From positions 1 through 8,325 of the forward strand of contig JAKMFM010000106.1 in the NCBI GenBank assembly GCA_022425445.1: a stretch of 8,325 nucleotides of DNA, given 5' to 3'. Below are positions 1 to 7,500 of this stretch, one piece after another. The position numbers and the translations under genes were made by a program. Each line of letters starts with the position of its first letter. Positions within the stretch are counted from its first letter, which is position 1. Below the pieces are notes generated by a model that had not been told where the DNA came from, did not search any database, and saw nothing but the letters and a program-made list of their open reading frames with translations. Source of the DNA: Planktomarina sp. (GTDB lineage Bacteria > Pseudomonadota > Alphaproteobacteria > Rhodobacterales > Rhodobacteraceae).

Positions 1-1035
1 TACGCCGATGGATCCGTTCAGTTTGAAGCGTTTAAAGCCGGCGAATCTTCCTCATTTCGAGAGCTGAACGCGGAGCGCTGGGAAAACTCTTACGATTTTG
101 ACGCCGTCCAAACTGGGAAGATCGTCAAATCGATCATTCCCCATCAACGCCCGAGCGGCATCACGGGGTTTGTGATGAACACCCGCAAGCCGAAGTTTGA
201 AGACTGGCGCGTGCGCGAGGCTTTGATCTCGGCGTTCAATTTTGAGTTTATCAATCAAGCCAACACTGGCGGGCGGCAGGAGCGGATCACCTCCTATTTC
301 TCAAATTCTGTGCTGTCTATGGAGGAAGGGCCGGCCACGGGTCGCGTGCTTGAGTTGTTGGAGCCCTTTTCGGACAGCCTTATACCCGGCACGATAGAGG
401 GGTACCGCTTACCGCAATCGGATGGCAGCGCGCGCAATCGCAGGAACATCCGCACAGCCGATGCTTTGCTGTCTCAATCGGGTTGGACTGTCCAAGACGG
501 TCTGCGCCGCAACGCCCAGGGCACGCCATTTGAAATCACCGTTACGCTGAAACAAGGCGATACGGAAAGCCAAGCAATGATGGATATATACCAACAAGCC
601 CTTGAACGCCTTGGAATCATCCTCACCATCGAGGTGTTGGATTCGGCGCAATATAAAGAGCGTACGCAGGTCTATGACTTTGATATGGCCTATTATCGGC
701 GTGGCCTGTCACTCAGCCCCGGCAATGAGCAGCTGCTCTATTGGGGCGCCTATGGGGTGGAGCAGCCCGGCACCCGCAATTGGATGGGTATGAACTCTCC
801 CGCCGCAGAAGTAATGATCGCCAAATTGGTGGGATCAACCAGCCGCCAAGAATTTCTTGCAGCCGTGAAAGCGCTGGACCGGATTTTGACGGCAGGTCGG
901 TACGTCATTCCAATCCACACGAGCTCTTTCAGCAGACTGGCCCATGTCAAAGAAATCAAATACCCTCAACGTCTGCCGATGTATGGCGATTGGATTGGGT
1001 TTTTGCCTGATGTATGGTGGTATGAGGCACAATAG
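1..1035 (+). CDS. Family-5 extracellular solute-binding protein, YejA-like (peptide/microcin C type ABC transporter), 5' end missing
   Basis: The reading frame is open from base 1 to the TAG at 1033-1035, giving 344 visible residues. Family members are usually about 600 residues, so this is roughly the C-terminal half or more, and the start and signal peptide lie outside the window. Proteins of this family are periplasmic and deliver oligopeptides or similar ligands to an ABC permease. The assignment rests on family-typical stretches: GFVMNTRKP at about visible residues 56-64, SYFSNSVL at 98-105, DGS plus RRNIR at 141-151, LSPGNEQLLYWG at 238-249, and a Trp/Tyr-rich C-terminus (DVWWYEAQ). The likely partners are inner-membrane permeases of YejB/YejE type and a YejF-type ATPase, but none follows in this window, so the gene is either the last of its operon or an orphan. 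The ligand cannot be inferred. An in-frame GTG-ATG at 172-177 is internal and is not a plausible start. Confidence 0.88.
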   Translation, partial: YADGSVQFEAFKAGESSSFRELNAERWENSYDFDAVQTGKIVKSIIPHQRPSGITGFVMNTRKPKFEDWRVREALISAFNFEFINQANTGGRQERITSYFSNSVLSMEEGPATGRVLELLEPFSDSLIPGTIEGYRLPQSDGSARNRRNIRTADALLSQSGWTVQDGLRRNAQGTPFEITVTLKQGDTESQAMMDIYQQALERLGIILTIEVLDSAQYKERTQVYDFDMAYYRRGLSLSPGNEQLLYWGAYGVEQPGTRNWMGMNSPAAEVMIAKLVGSTSRQEFLAAVKALDRILTAGRYVIPIHTSSFSRLAHVKEIKYPQRLPMYGDWIGFLPDVWWYEAQ

Positions 1036-1057
1036 GTGTTTGGGTTAAGGTTAGGGT

Positions 1058-1069
1058 AGGTTCACCGTG
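1058..1069 (+). promoter_or_regulatory. Ribosome binding site deciding the GTG start of the aquaporin gene
   Basis: AGG at 1058-1060, preceded by AGGG at 1053-1056, lies 6 bases before the GTG at 1067. This is good Shine-Dalgarno spacing. The next in-frame ATG at 1079 has only an AT-rich stretch in front of it. The GTG is therefore the better start, and it also gives the usual short N-terminus before the first membrane helix. Confidence 0.6.
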
Positions 1070-1726
1070 AAAAATTTGATGTTCGCTGAGTTTTTGGGGG
1101 CGGGCTTTTTGCTAATTGCGGTGGTCGGCAGCGGCATCATGGCTGAGACACTTGCCGATGGTAATACCGCTTTGGCGCTATTGGCCAATGCCATTGCGAC
1201 GGGGTGCATGCTCTATTGCATTATCACTCTATTTGGTGCGGTGTCAGGCGCGCATTTTAACCCCATTGTCACATTGGCCCTTGTCGTGCGCGGCGACATG
1301 CCGATAAAACGCGCCGGCGCCTTTATTGCAGCGCAAATTTTTGGCGCAATAGCGGGCGTCCTGCTCACCCATGCCATGTTTGACCAAAGCCTGTTTCAAA
1401 TGTCACAAACATCTCGGACCGGAGTGCCGCTTTGGATATCGGAAATTTTTGCAAGTTTTGGGCTGTTGCTGATCATCTTCGGCGGCTTGGCGCAAAATTC
1501 CAACGCCATTGCCTCAATGGTGGCGCTTTATATTACAGGTGCCTATTGGTTCACCGCCTCTACAAGCTTTGCCAACCCAGCCGTCAGCATCGCCCGGGCG
1601 TTGTCTGATACATTTGCGGGCATTTATCCGGCTCATGTGCCAATGTTTATCCTATGCCAACTGATCGGGATGGCCTTGGCACTTGTGGCGGTGAGGGCAA
1701 TCTATGATCGCCAAACAAGCGGTTAG
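1067..1726 (+). CDS. Aquaporin / MIP-family channel, AqpS-like
   Basis: This 219-residue inner-membrane channel of the major intrinsic protein family facilitates diffusion of water or small uncharged solutes. Six hydrophobic helices are visible (about residues 5-27, 35-57, 83-103, 121-141, 148-168, 194-212). Two half-helix loops carry the signature motifs: GAHFNPIVT with N65-P66-I67 and SFANPAVSIAR with N170-P171-A172. The first motif is NPI instead of NPA. The residue three after N170, which in most MIPs is the selectivity-filter arginine (NPAR), is Val173; an Arg occurs only at 177. From memory of the family, Sinorhizobium AqpS, an arsenic-operon channel, also has Val at this place, and the GSGIMAE-type N-terminus matches that group. 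The protein is shorter than GlpF (about 280 residues). No ars genes are visible here. The gene follows the binding-protein gene by 31 bases, so co-transcription is possible, and it overlaps the convergent regulator gene by 4 bases. Substrate is inferred only. Confidence 0.9.
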   Translation: MKNLMFAEFLGAGFLLIAVVGSGIMAETLADGNTALALLANAIATGCMLYCIITLFGAVSGAHFNPIVTLALVVRGDMPIKRAGAFIAAQIFGAIAGVLLTHAMFDQSLFQMSQTSRTGVPLWISEIFASFGLLLIIFGGLAQNSNAIASMVALYITGAYWFTASTSFANPAVSIARALSDTFAGIYPAHVPMFILCQLIGMALALVAVRAIYDRQTSG

Positions 1727-2346
1727 CCGAGGGATGTGACCCATAAGATCGTCGCATCTTCCGCGCTTTGCGTCACCACATTGTGCCCCATCGAGGCGTC
1801 GTAATAGGCGCTGTCGCCCCGCCGCATCTCAATAGGCTCGTAGAATTCCGTATACAGCTTGACCACCCCTGTCAGCACGTAGAGAAATTCCTCCCCGTCA
1901 TGGCGCACCCAGCCGTCGAATTCTTCCATAGAACGGGCATGAACCACGGCACGATAGGGCAACATACGCTTTTTTGATAGTGTATTGGCCAAGAGCTCAT
2001 GTTCATAGGTGGCAGTGACATGACTTTGCCCTTCGCCAGCTTTAGTGTGGGCCAAACGGCCGTTGATTTGATCGTTGACCGGTGGGGTAAAGAGCTGCGG
2101 CACAGAAATTTCCAACCCAATTGCCAGCTTCTTCAGCGCGTCATAGGTCGGCGACATCTGTCCATTTTCGATTTTTGACAGGGTGCTGCGGGCCAGACCG
2201 GCTTGGCTTGCGGCTTGCTCTAAGGTCCAATTTCGTGCCTTGCGCAACTCGCGCACACGCAACCCAAGATTCAGGGGCAACCCGTCTTCAGAATTGCCAT
2301 TTTCACGGGCGATTTGGATAATCGAACTGGGATCATTTTTCGTCAT
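1723..2346 (-). CDS. XRE-family HTH transcriptional regulator with C-terminal cupin sensor domain
   Basis: A 207-residue cytoplasmic DNA-binding regulator. An N-terminal tail of about 27 residues is followed by a Cro/C1-type helix-turn-helix at about 29-85, including LRKARNWTLEQAASQAGLARSTLSKIENG-type features: Q44, recognition helix around L51-K58, and the conserved E60-N61-G62. A cupin beta-barrel occupies about 130-205, with H149, E152-E153, G160 and the second cupin motif GDSAYYDASMGH (177-188) ending in H188. Such proteins usually bind a small ligand or metal in the cupin pocket and act as local repressors or activators. The ATG at 2346-2344 has no strong Shine-Dalgarno in front of it, but no other start codon lies before the HTH. 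The gene is divergent from the adenylating-enzyme gene and convergent on the aquaporin gene, sharing TTAG as overlapping stops. The divergent position suggests autoregulation and control of 2411-4545. The effector is unknown. Confidence 0.9.
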   Translation of the reverse strand: MTKNDPSSIIQIARENGNSEDGLPLNLGLRVRELRKARNWTLEQAASQAGLARSTLSKIENGQMSPTYDALKKLAIGLEISVPQLFTPPVNDQINGRLAHTKAGEGQSHVTATYEHELLANTLSKKRMLPYRAVVHARSMEEFDGWVRHDGEEFLYVLTGVVKLYTEFYEPIEMRRGDSAYYDASMGHNVVTQSAEDATILWVTSLG

Positions 2347-2410
2347 AGGTTGGTCATAAACTGACCGGACAAGGCTTGCAACCTGAGGTAACGCAGGCTA
2401 GCCGGGCTTA
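2347..2410. promoter_or_regulatory. Divergent intergenic control region between regulator and ligase operon
   Basis: These 64 bases must hold or lie close to the start signals for both divergent genes. Besides GGTCA-N5-TGACC there is a wider inverted repeat, AGGTTG at 2347-2352 with CAACCT at 2379-2384, and an 8-base palindrome GGCTAGCC at 2396-2403 just before the ligase ATG. I could not pick out a convincing sigma-70 -35/-10 pair or a strong Shine-Dalgarno for either gene. The GGG at 2404-2406 and GCAGG at 2393-2397 are weak or oddly spaced candidates for the ligase. Confidence 0.45.
2352..2366. promoter_or_regulatory. Candidate operator: inverted repeat GGTCA-N5-TGACC
   Basis: A perfect 5-base inverted repeat with a 5-base spacer (taaac) sits 6 to 20 bases upstream of the regulator ATG, in the only spacer shared by the regulator and the divergent ligase operon. 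Short dyads like this are typical binding sites for dimeric XRE regulators. The function is inferred from position and symmetry. A 5-base arm could also arise by chance. Confidence 0.4.
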
Positions 2411-3907
2411 ATGGATGCCTTGATCGATCTCTCGCCTGCGGCCCCCTGCCCCCAAAAATTCAATTTGGCGGCATATGTGTTGAGTGCCGCGCGCAAAACT
2501 CCGCATAAGATTGCCTTGACGGTTTATGAGGCAGGTATCGCGCGCAGATACAACTATGCACGAATGGCACAGGCGGTTTTTGGCGCCGCCACAGGGCTGC
2601 GTCAAGCGGGCATTCGCGCTGGCGACCGGGTTATGCTGCGCATCGGCAATACGGTCGATTTTCCGGTTTGCTTTTTGGCTCTTGCAGCATTGGATGCGAT
2701 TGCAATGCCGTGTTCCATCGCTTTGACCGACCGTGAGGTCAAGGTGCTGGTTGGCAAAACAATGCCCAAAGCCATGATTTGCGACCCAGAGTTTGGGCTG
2801 CCCGGTTTTGACGGTCTGACATTGGACAGCCAGGAGGTGCAGAAGTTCCAAAACCTTCCCCCTGCGCGTCCGCTCTTGGGCGATCCCAATCGGCCCGGAT
2901 ATATCATTTTCACCTCAGGCACATCTGGCCATCCGCGGGCTGTTTTGCATGCCCATCGCGCGGTTTGGGCGCGTCGGATGATGTGGGATGGCTGGTACAA
3001 TCTGACACCGGAAGATGTCATGATGCATGCCGGCGCCTTGAATTGGACCTATACATTAGGAACGGGATTGATGGACCCTTGGGCGATTGGCGCCAGCGCC
3101 GTCATCCCCAATACGCAAGACCCGGCTGACTTGTGGCGAATTATGCGGGCAGAAGAGGCCAGCATCTTCGCCGCCGCCCCTGGGATTTACCGGCGGCTGC
3201 TCCAGCAGCACTTTAAATGCCCGCCGAGCCTACGCCACGGGTTGAGTGCTGGTGATGTCTTGCCGCACTCTGTGCGCGACAGCTGGCAAGACCGCACGCA
3301 AACCCCGATTTGTGAGGCCTTTGGCATGACCGAATGCTCCACTTTTCTGTCTGCGACGCCTTCGGCACCTGCGCATCTGGCCGTGCAACCTGGACGCAAA
3401 ATTGCCATTTTTGACGGTAATGAGTTGGCGCGATTTGGGCAGGTGGGAACTATTTCGGTTGACGGGCAGGACCCGGGTTTGATGCTCGGTTATATTGAGA
3501 ATGCGGCCGTCACCTTACCGCTGAAAAACGGCTGGTATCACACGGCGGACCAAGGTCAGATGTATGCAGATGGTCGGATTGATTTTGCTGGGCGCAGTGG
3601 CGATATCCTGAATGCCGGTGGGTACCGCGTCGCGCCGCGGGAAATTGAACACCTATTGGAGGCTTGCCCCGGTGTGATAGAGGTCGGTGTTACCGAAGTT
3701 GAGGTGCGCCCTGACGTTTTTGTCATAGCCGCCTTCGTTGTGGTCGCGCCGCAATGTGATTTGACCGAGATAGATGCACTGGTCGCGCGGGATTTGGCGC
3801 GCTACAAACAACCGCGCATCGTGCAACAAGTCCCGGCCTTACCCCGCAACGTGAATGGAAAATTGATCCGGGCGGCTCTGCCCCAATTGTGGAAGTCTCA
3901 GTTATGA
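2411..3907 (+). CDS. Class I adenylate-forming enzyme (AMP-binding acyl/aryl-CoA synthetase, benzoate-CoA-ligase-like)
   Basis: This 498-residue cytoplasmic enzyme of the ANL superfamily is expected to activate a carboxylic acid with ATP to an acyl-adenylate and pass it to CoA. The large N-domain (about 1-392) contains the phosphate-binding A3 motif IIFTSGTSGHPRAV (165-178), with Arg176 where Lys is usual, the A5 motif EAFGMTE (302-308) and the A7 motif YHTADQG (376-382, Asp380 for the ribose). The small C-domain begins at the A8 motif GRSGDILNAGGYRV (394-407) and ends with the A10 motif NVNGK, whose Lys484 is the catalytic lysine of the adenylation step. The A8 hinge position, Asp or Lys in most relatives (GRxDD or GRxKD), is Gly397. 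Length is slightly short for the family (500-550) but all core motifs are present. The residues resemble benzoate-CoA-ligase-type enzymes more than long-chain fatty acid ligases; the substrate is unknown. First gene of a unit with the downstream oxidoreductase, divergent from the XRE-cupin regulator. Confidence 0.9.
   Translation: MDALIDLSPAAPCPQKFNLAAYVLSAARKTPHKIALTVYEAGIARRYNYARMAQAVFGAATGLRQAGIRAGDRVMLRIGNTVDFPVCFLALAALDAIAMPCSIALTDREVKVLVGKTMPKAMICDPEFGLPGFDGLTLDSQEVQKFQNLPPARPLLGDPNRPGYIIFTSGTSGHPRAVLHAHRAVWARRMMWDGWYNLTPEDVMMHAGALNWTYTLGTGLMDPWAIGASAVIPNTQDPADLWRIMRAEEASIFAAAPGIYRRLLQQHFKCPPSLRHGLSAGDVLPHSVRDSWQDRTQTPICEAFGMTECSTFLSATPSAPAHLAVQPGRKIAIFDGNELARFGQVGTISVDGQDPGLMLGYIENAAVTLPLKNGWYHTADQGQMYADGRIDFAGRSGDILNAGGYRVAPREIEHLLEACPGVIEVGVTEVEVRPDVFVIAAFVVVAPQCDLTEIDALVARDLARYKQPRIVQQVPALPRNVNGKLIRAALPQLWKSQL
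3891..3907 (+). promoter_or_regulatory. RBS and ATGA stop-start overlap coupling ligase and oxidoreductase
   Basis: GGAAG at 3891-3895 lies inside the ligase gene, 8 bases before the ATG at 3904. That ATG shares bases with the ligase stop TGA (3905-3907) as ATGA. This fixes the oxidoreductase start at 3904 rather than at the in-frame GTG at 3889, which lacks a comparable site, and predicts translational coupling of the two genes. Confidence 0.75.
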
Positions 3908-4545
3908 TTAAGCTTGATATAATGTCTGACCCGATTTGCCCCTGGTGCTATATCGGCAAAACCCATCTTGAAAAGGCGCTGGCTGACCATCCAGATCATC
4001 CCTTCACAGTTGAATGGCACCCGTTCCAGCTCAATCCTGATATGCCAGCTGAGGGTATGGACCGCCGCCTCTATTTGGAACGCAAATTTGGCAGCAAAGA
4101 GGCTGCAGTCAAAGTCTATTCTCAGATTGAGCAGACCGCGCAAGCGGTTGGCCTGCCTATTGATTTTGCCGCTATGAAGCGTACGCCCAATACGATCGAT
4201 GCCCATCGTCTCATTCATTGGGCTGGGTTGGAGGAAAAGCAAAATGTCGTGGTAGATGCTCTGTTTCAAGCCTATTTTTGCATGGGTATAGACATCGGCA
4301 ACCGCGAGGCCTTGTGCGACATTGCCGAAGTGATTGGTCTTGAACGCGATGTCATCGTTCGGCTTTTGGCCAGCGATGCAGACCGGGCAATGATCCAAGA
4401 GCGCGACGCACATAGCCGAAAAATGGGGGTCAATGCCGTGCCGACATTCATTATTGCCAATCAACATGCAGTGCCAGGTGCGCAGCCACCTGAGGTCTGG
4501 TCATCGATCATATCGGAGTTGCAGGGGCAATTGGCCAAGCCCTAG
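3904..4545 (+). CDS. DsbA-family oxidoreductase, FrnE-like (cytoplasmic)
   Basis: A 213-residue thioredoxin-fold protein. A short beta strand (KLDIMSD) leads into the active site C12-P13-W14-C15 (CPWCYIGK). A long helical insertion follows, and the thioredoxin core returns with the cis-proline loop GVNAVPTFII (Pro180) and the FrnE-typical VPGAQPPE (190-197). No signal peptide precedes the fold, so it should act in the cytoplasm, unlike periplasmic DsbA. FrnE-type proteins are thiol-disulfide oxidoreductases. The superfamily also contains 2-hydroxychromene-2-carboxylate isomerases, but those lack the two active-site cysteines, so a redox role is favoured here. Two further cysteines (126, 138) are present; whether they pair is unknown. 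The gene overlaps the ligase gene by 4 bases (ATGA), implying joint expression, and its TAG overlaps the mfd stop codon in CTAG. The physiological substrate cannot be deduced. Confidence 0.9.
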   Translation: MIKLDIMSDPICPWCYIGKTHLEKALADHPDHPFTVEWHPFQLNPDMPAEGMDRRLYLERKFGSKEAAVKVYSQIEQTAQAVGLPIDFAAMKRTPNTIDAHRLIHWAGLEEKQNVVVDALFQAYFCMGIDIGNREALCDIAEVIGLERDVIVRLLASDADRAMIQERDAHSRKMGVNAVPTFIIANQHAVPGAQPPEVWSSIISELQGQLAKP

Positions 4546-7500
4546 GCTTTGCGCTTCCCCTCGGCGGCCACAAGCGCAGCAAGATCCTTGGCAATGGCGA
4601 AGGCACCTTTGATTTTATCAGACGTGCGGCTCCAATCGCGCCTTACAACAACCTTATTGTCTCGGATTTTAGCAAGGCCGCGTTGATCCTGCAAGAATGC
4701 CACCAATCCGCCGGGAGAGGCGAATTTGTCATTGTGAAACTGGATGGTCGCCCCTTTGGGGCCGCCATCAAGCTTGGCAATCCCGGCCTTACGGCACATG
4801 GCTTTGATGCGCACAACAAGCATCAACGTATTCACCTCTTTCGGCAAAGGCCCAAAACGATCGATCAGCTCGGCCGCGAAGCCTTCCAGCTCAACCTTAG
4901 TGGCAAGAGACGACAATCTACGATACAGGCCCAATCGCACATCCAGATCCGGCACATAGGCCGCAGGGATCAGGACAGACACCCCAAGATTTATTTGCGG
5001 CGCCCATTGGTCGTTTTCCAGGTTGGCTTCGGTCTCACCTGACCGGATCTTGGCAATCGCGTCTTCGAGCATTTGCTGATAAAGTTCATAGCCCACATCG
5101 CGCATTTGCCCAGATTGCTCTTCGCCCAAAAGATTACCAGCACCGCGGATATCCAAATCTTGGCTGGCAAGCGTGAACCCCGCCCCCAAAGAATCCAGTG
5201 ACCCCAACACGCGTAGACGTTTTTCGGCCGTTGGGGTGAGCTTGGCGCGCGGTTTGGTCGTCAGATAGGCAAAGGCACGGGTTTTAGAACGCCCTACTCG
5301 GCCGCGGATTTGATAGAGTTGTGACAGGCCGAACATATCGGCGCGGTAAATAATCATCGTATTGGCTGTTGGAATATCAAGGCCCGATTCCACGATAGTC
5401 GTGGCTAAAAGCACATCATATTTGCCATCGTAAAACGCATTCATTTTATCATCTAATTCGCCGGCTGGCATCTGACCATGTCCCACCACGACGGAGACTT
5501 CCGGCACATGCTCGCGTAAAAATGCTTCCATATCGGGAATATCTTGAATGCGCGGCACAACGAAGAAACTTTGTCCGCCTCGATAATGCTCGCGCAACAG
5601 CGCTTCTCGCAAGGTGATGGTGTCAAACTCACTGACGTATGTGCGAATAGCCAAACGGTCGATGGGCGGTGTGCCGATGATCGACAGATCCCGTACGCCC
5701 GTCAAAGACAATTGTAGCGTCCGAGGTATCGGGGTGGCCGTCAGCGTGAGTACATGCACATCAGATCGCAATTGCTTGAGCTTTTCTTTATGTCCCACGC
5801 CAAAACGTTGTTCCTCATCAATGACCAAGAGCCCAAGGTTTTGGAAACGCACTTGGTCAGAGAGAACCGCATGGGTTCCGATCACGATGTCTACCGTCCC
5901 GCGGGCCAGACCTTCGCGGGTGTCATGAGCCTGTTTCGCTGAAACAAAACGCGACAATTGCCGGATCTCCAGCGGAAAACCTCGGAACCGTTCGGCAAAA
6001 CTTTTAGCATGCTGGCGTGCCAGAAGCGTTGTCGGTGCGACAACCGCCACCTGCAAACCGCTGCAGGCCGCCACAAATGCCGCCCGCATCGCAACTTCAG
6101 TTTTGCCAAACCCAACATCACCACAAATCAACCGATCCATTGGTCGGCCCGTGCCGAGATCTCCAATCACGTCCGAAATGGCATTCAGTTGATCGTCGGT
6201 TTCTTGATAAGGAAAGCGCGCGCAAAAACTGTCCCACATGCCCAAGGGTGGATCCAGAAGGGGCGCTTTGCGCAGCTCCCGTTCGGCGGCGACGCGAATA
6301 AGCTTTTCTGCCATTTCGCGAATGCGCTCTTTGAGACGTGCTTTCTTGGCTTGCCAAGCCCCACCACCCAAACGATCCAATAGGCCTTCGTCATGACCGT
6401 AACGCGACAGTAGCTCGATGTTCTCCACGGGCAAATAAAGTTTGGACCCTTCGGCATATTCAAGCAGCAGGCATTCATGATCGGCGCCTGCTGCGCTGAT
6501 AATTTCCAGCGCTTTGAAACGCCCAACACCATGATCCACATGGACCACCAAATCGCCCGGGCTCAAACTTTGCGTCTCAGTGAGGAAATTATCGGCGCGT
6601 TTAGTCTTTTTCGTGCGGCGCACCAACCGATCGCCCAGAATATCCTGCTCAGTAATGACCAGAAGATCTTCGGTCTCAAAACCGTGATCCAGTTGCGACA
6701 CTGCAAGATATGTACCCGCACCGCGCAGGCCCTTGACGTTTTGGATCTCAATCAGCTCCCCAAGCCCCTCATCGTGCAATAGACCCGACAGCCTTTCTCT
6801 GGCGCCTGTGGAGTAAGACGTGACAACCACCGGTTTGGTGGCGCGCTTTTTCTTGATATGGTCAAAGACCGCACCAAAGAGGCTTAGGGCCTCGTTTTGG
6901 CGCTCTGGTGCGAAATTGCGCCCAAGGCGCGCGCCTGCATCTAGAACATTCAACCCGGTGGGTTGCGGCAGAACCGACAGAGCAACTTGGCGCCGAGCCG
7001 CCAAAATTTCTTGCCAGACAGCATCATTAAGATAAAGCAACTCTGGCGGCGCGGGTTTGTAGACTGTATCCAACCGCCCCTTTTGGGTAAAGGCTGTTTT
7101 GCGCGCATCATATTGATCGGCGATGGTGTTCCAGCGTGCCAAACGCGCAGCGGTCGATTGATCGTCCACAACAACGGTTGCATCGGGCAAATAGTCAAAA
7201 AGACTGTCCAGTCGCTCGTGAAAAAATGGCAACCAATGTTCCACCCCTTGATGTTTCCGCCCAGCTGATACGGCCTCATAGAGAGGATCATCAGTGCCCG
7301 CGGCTCCAAATTCAATTCTGTAGTTTTGTCGAAACCGCCGGATTGACGCCTCGTCGAGGATCACTTCGGACACAGGCGATAATTCAATCATATCAATCGA
7401 TTTTACTGTGCGCTGAGAGGCGGGGTCAAATTGTCGTATACCATCAAGGGTATCGCCAAAAAAATCCAAACGAATTGGCTCTGAGAGACCGGGTGGGAAA

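Noticed and set aside
1040..1063. Telomere-like GGTTAAGGTTAGGGTAGGTT run before the aquaporin gene
   Set aside because: It is an imperfect short run of about 20 bases that includes the ribosome binding site; too short and irregular to be a repeat element.
1745..1760. AAGAT-N6-ATCTT inverted repeat near the aquaporin/regulator junction as a terminator
   Set aside because: The stem is only 5 pairs, mostly A/T, lies in the regulator coding sequence and has no U-tract.
2408..2851. Open frame of 147 codons on the minus strand opposite the start of the ligase gene
   Set aside because: Antisense to a well-supported coding region and spanning its start; the translation is low in hydrophobic core patterns and resembles no family.
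3898..4467. Long open frame of 189 codons on the minus strand opposite the oxidoreductase gene
   Set aside because: It lies almost wholly antisense to a clear FrnE-type gene, shows no domain-like pattern, and is explained by codon bias of the sense gene.
3904..4545. 2-hydroxychromene-2-carboxylate isomerase assignment
   Set aside because: The intact CPWC active site and the FrnE-like VPGAQPPE motif favour a redox protein over the isomerase subgroup.
5958..6383. Open frame of 141 codons on the plus strand inside mfd
   Set aside because: It is antisense to the motor domain of mfd and its composition is that of a shadow frame.
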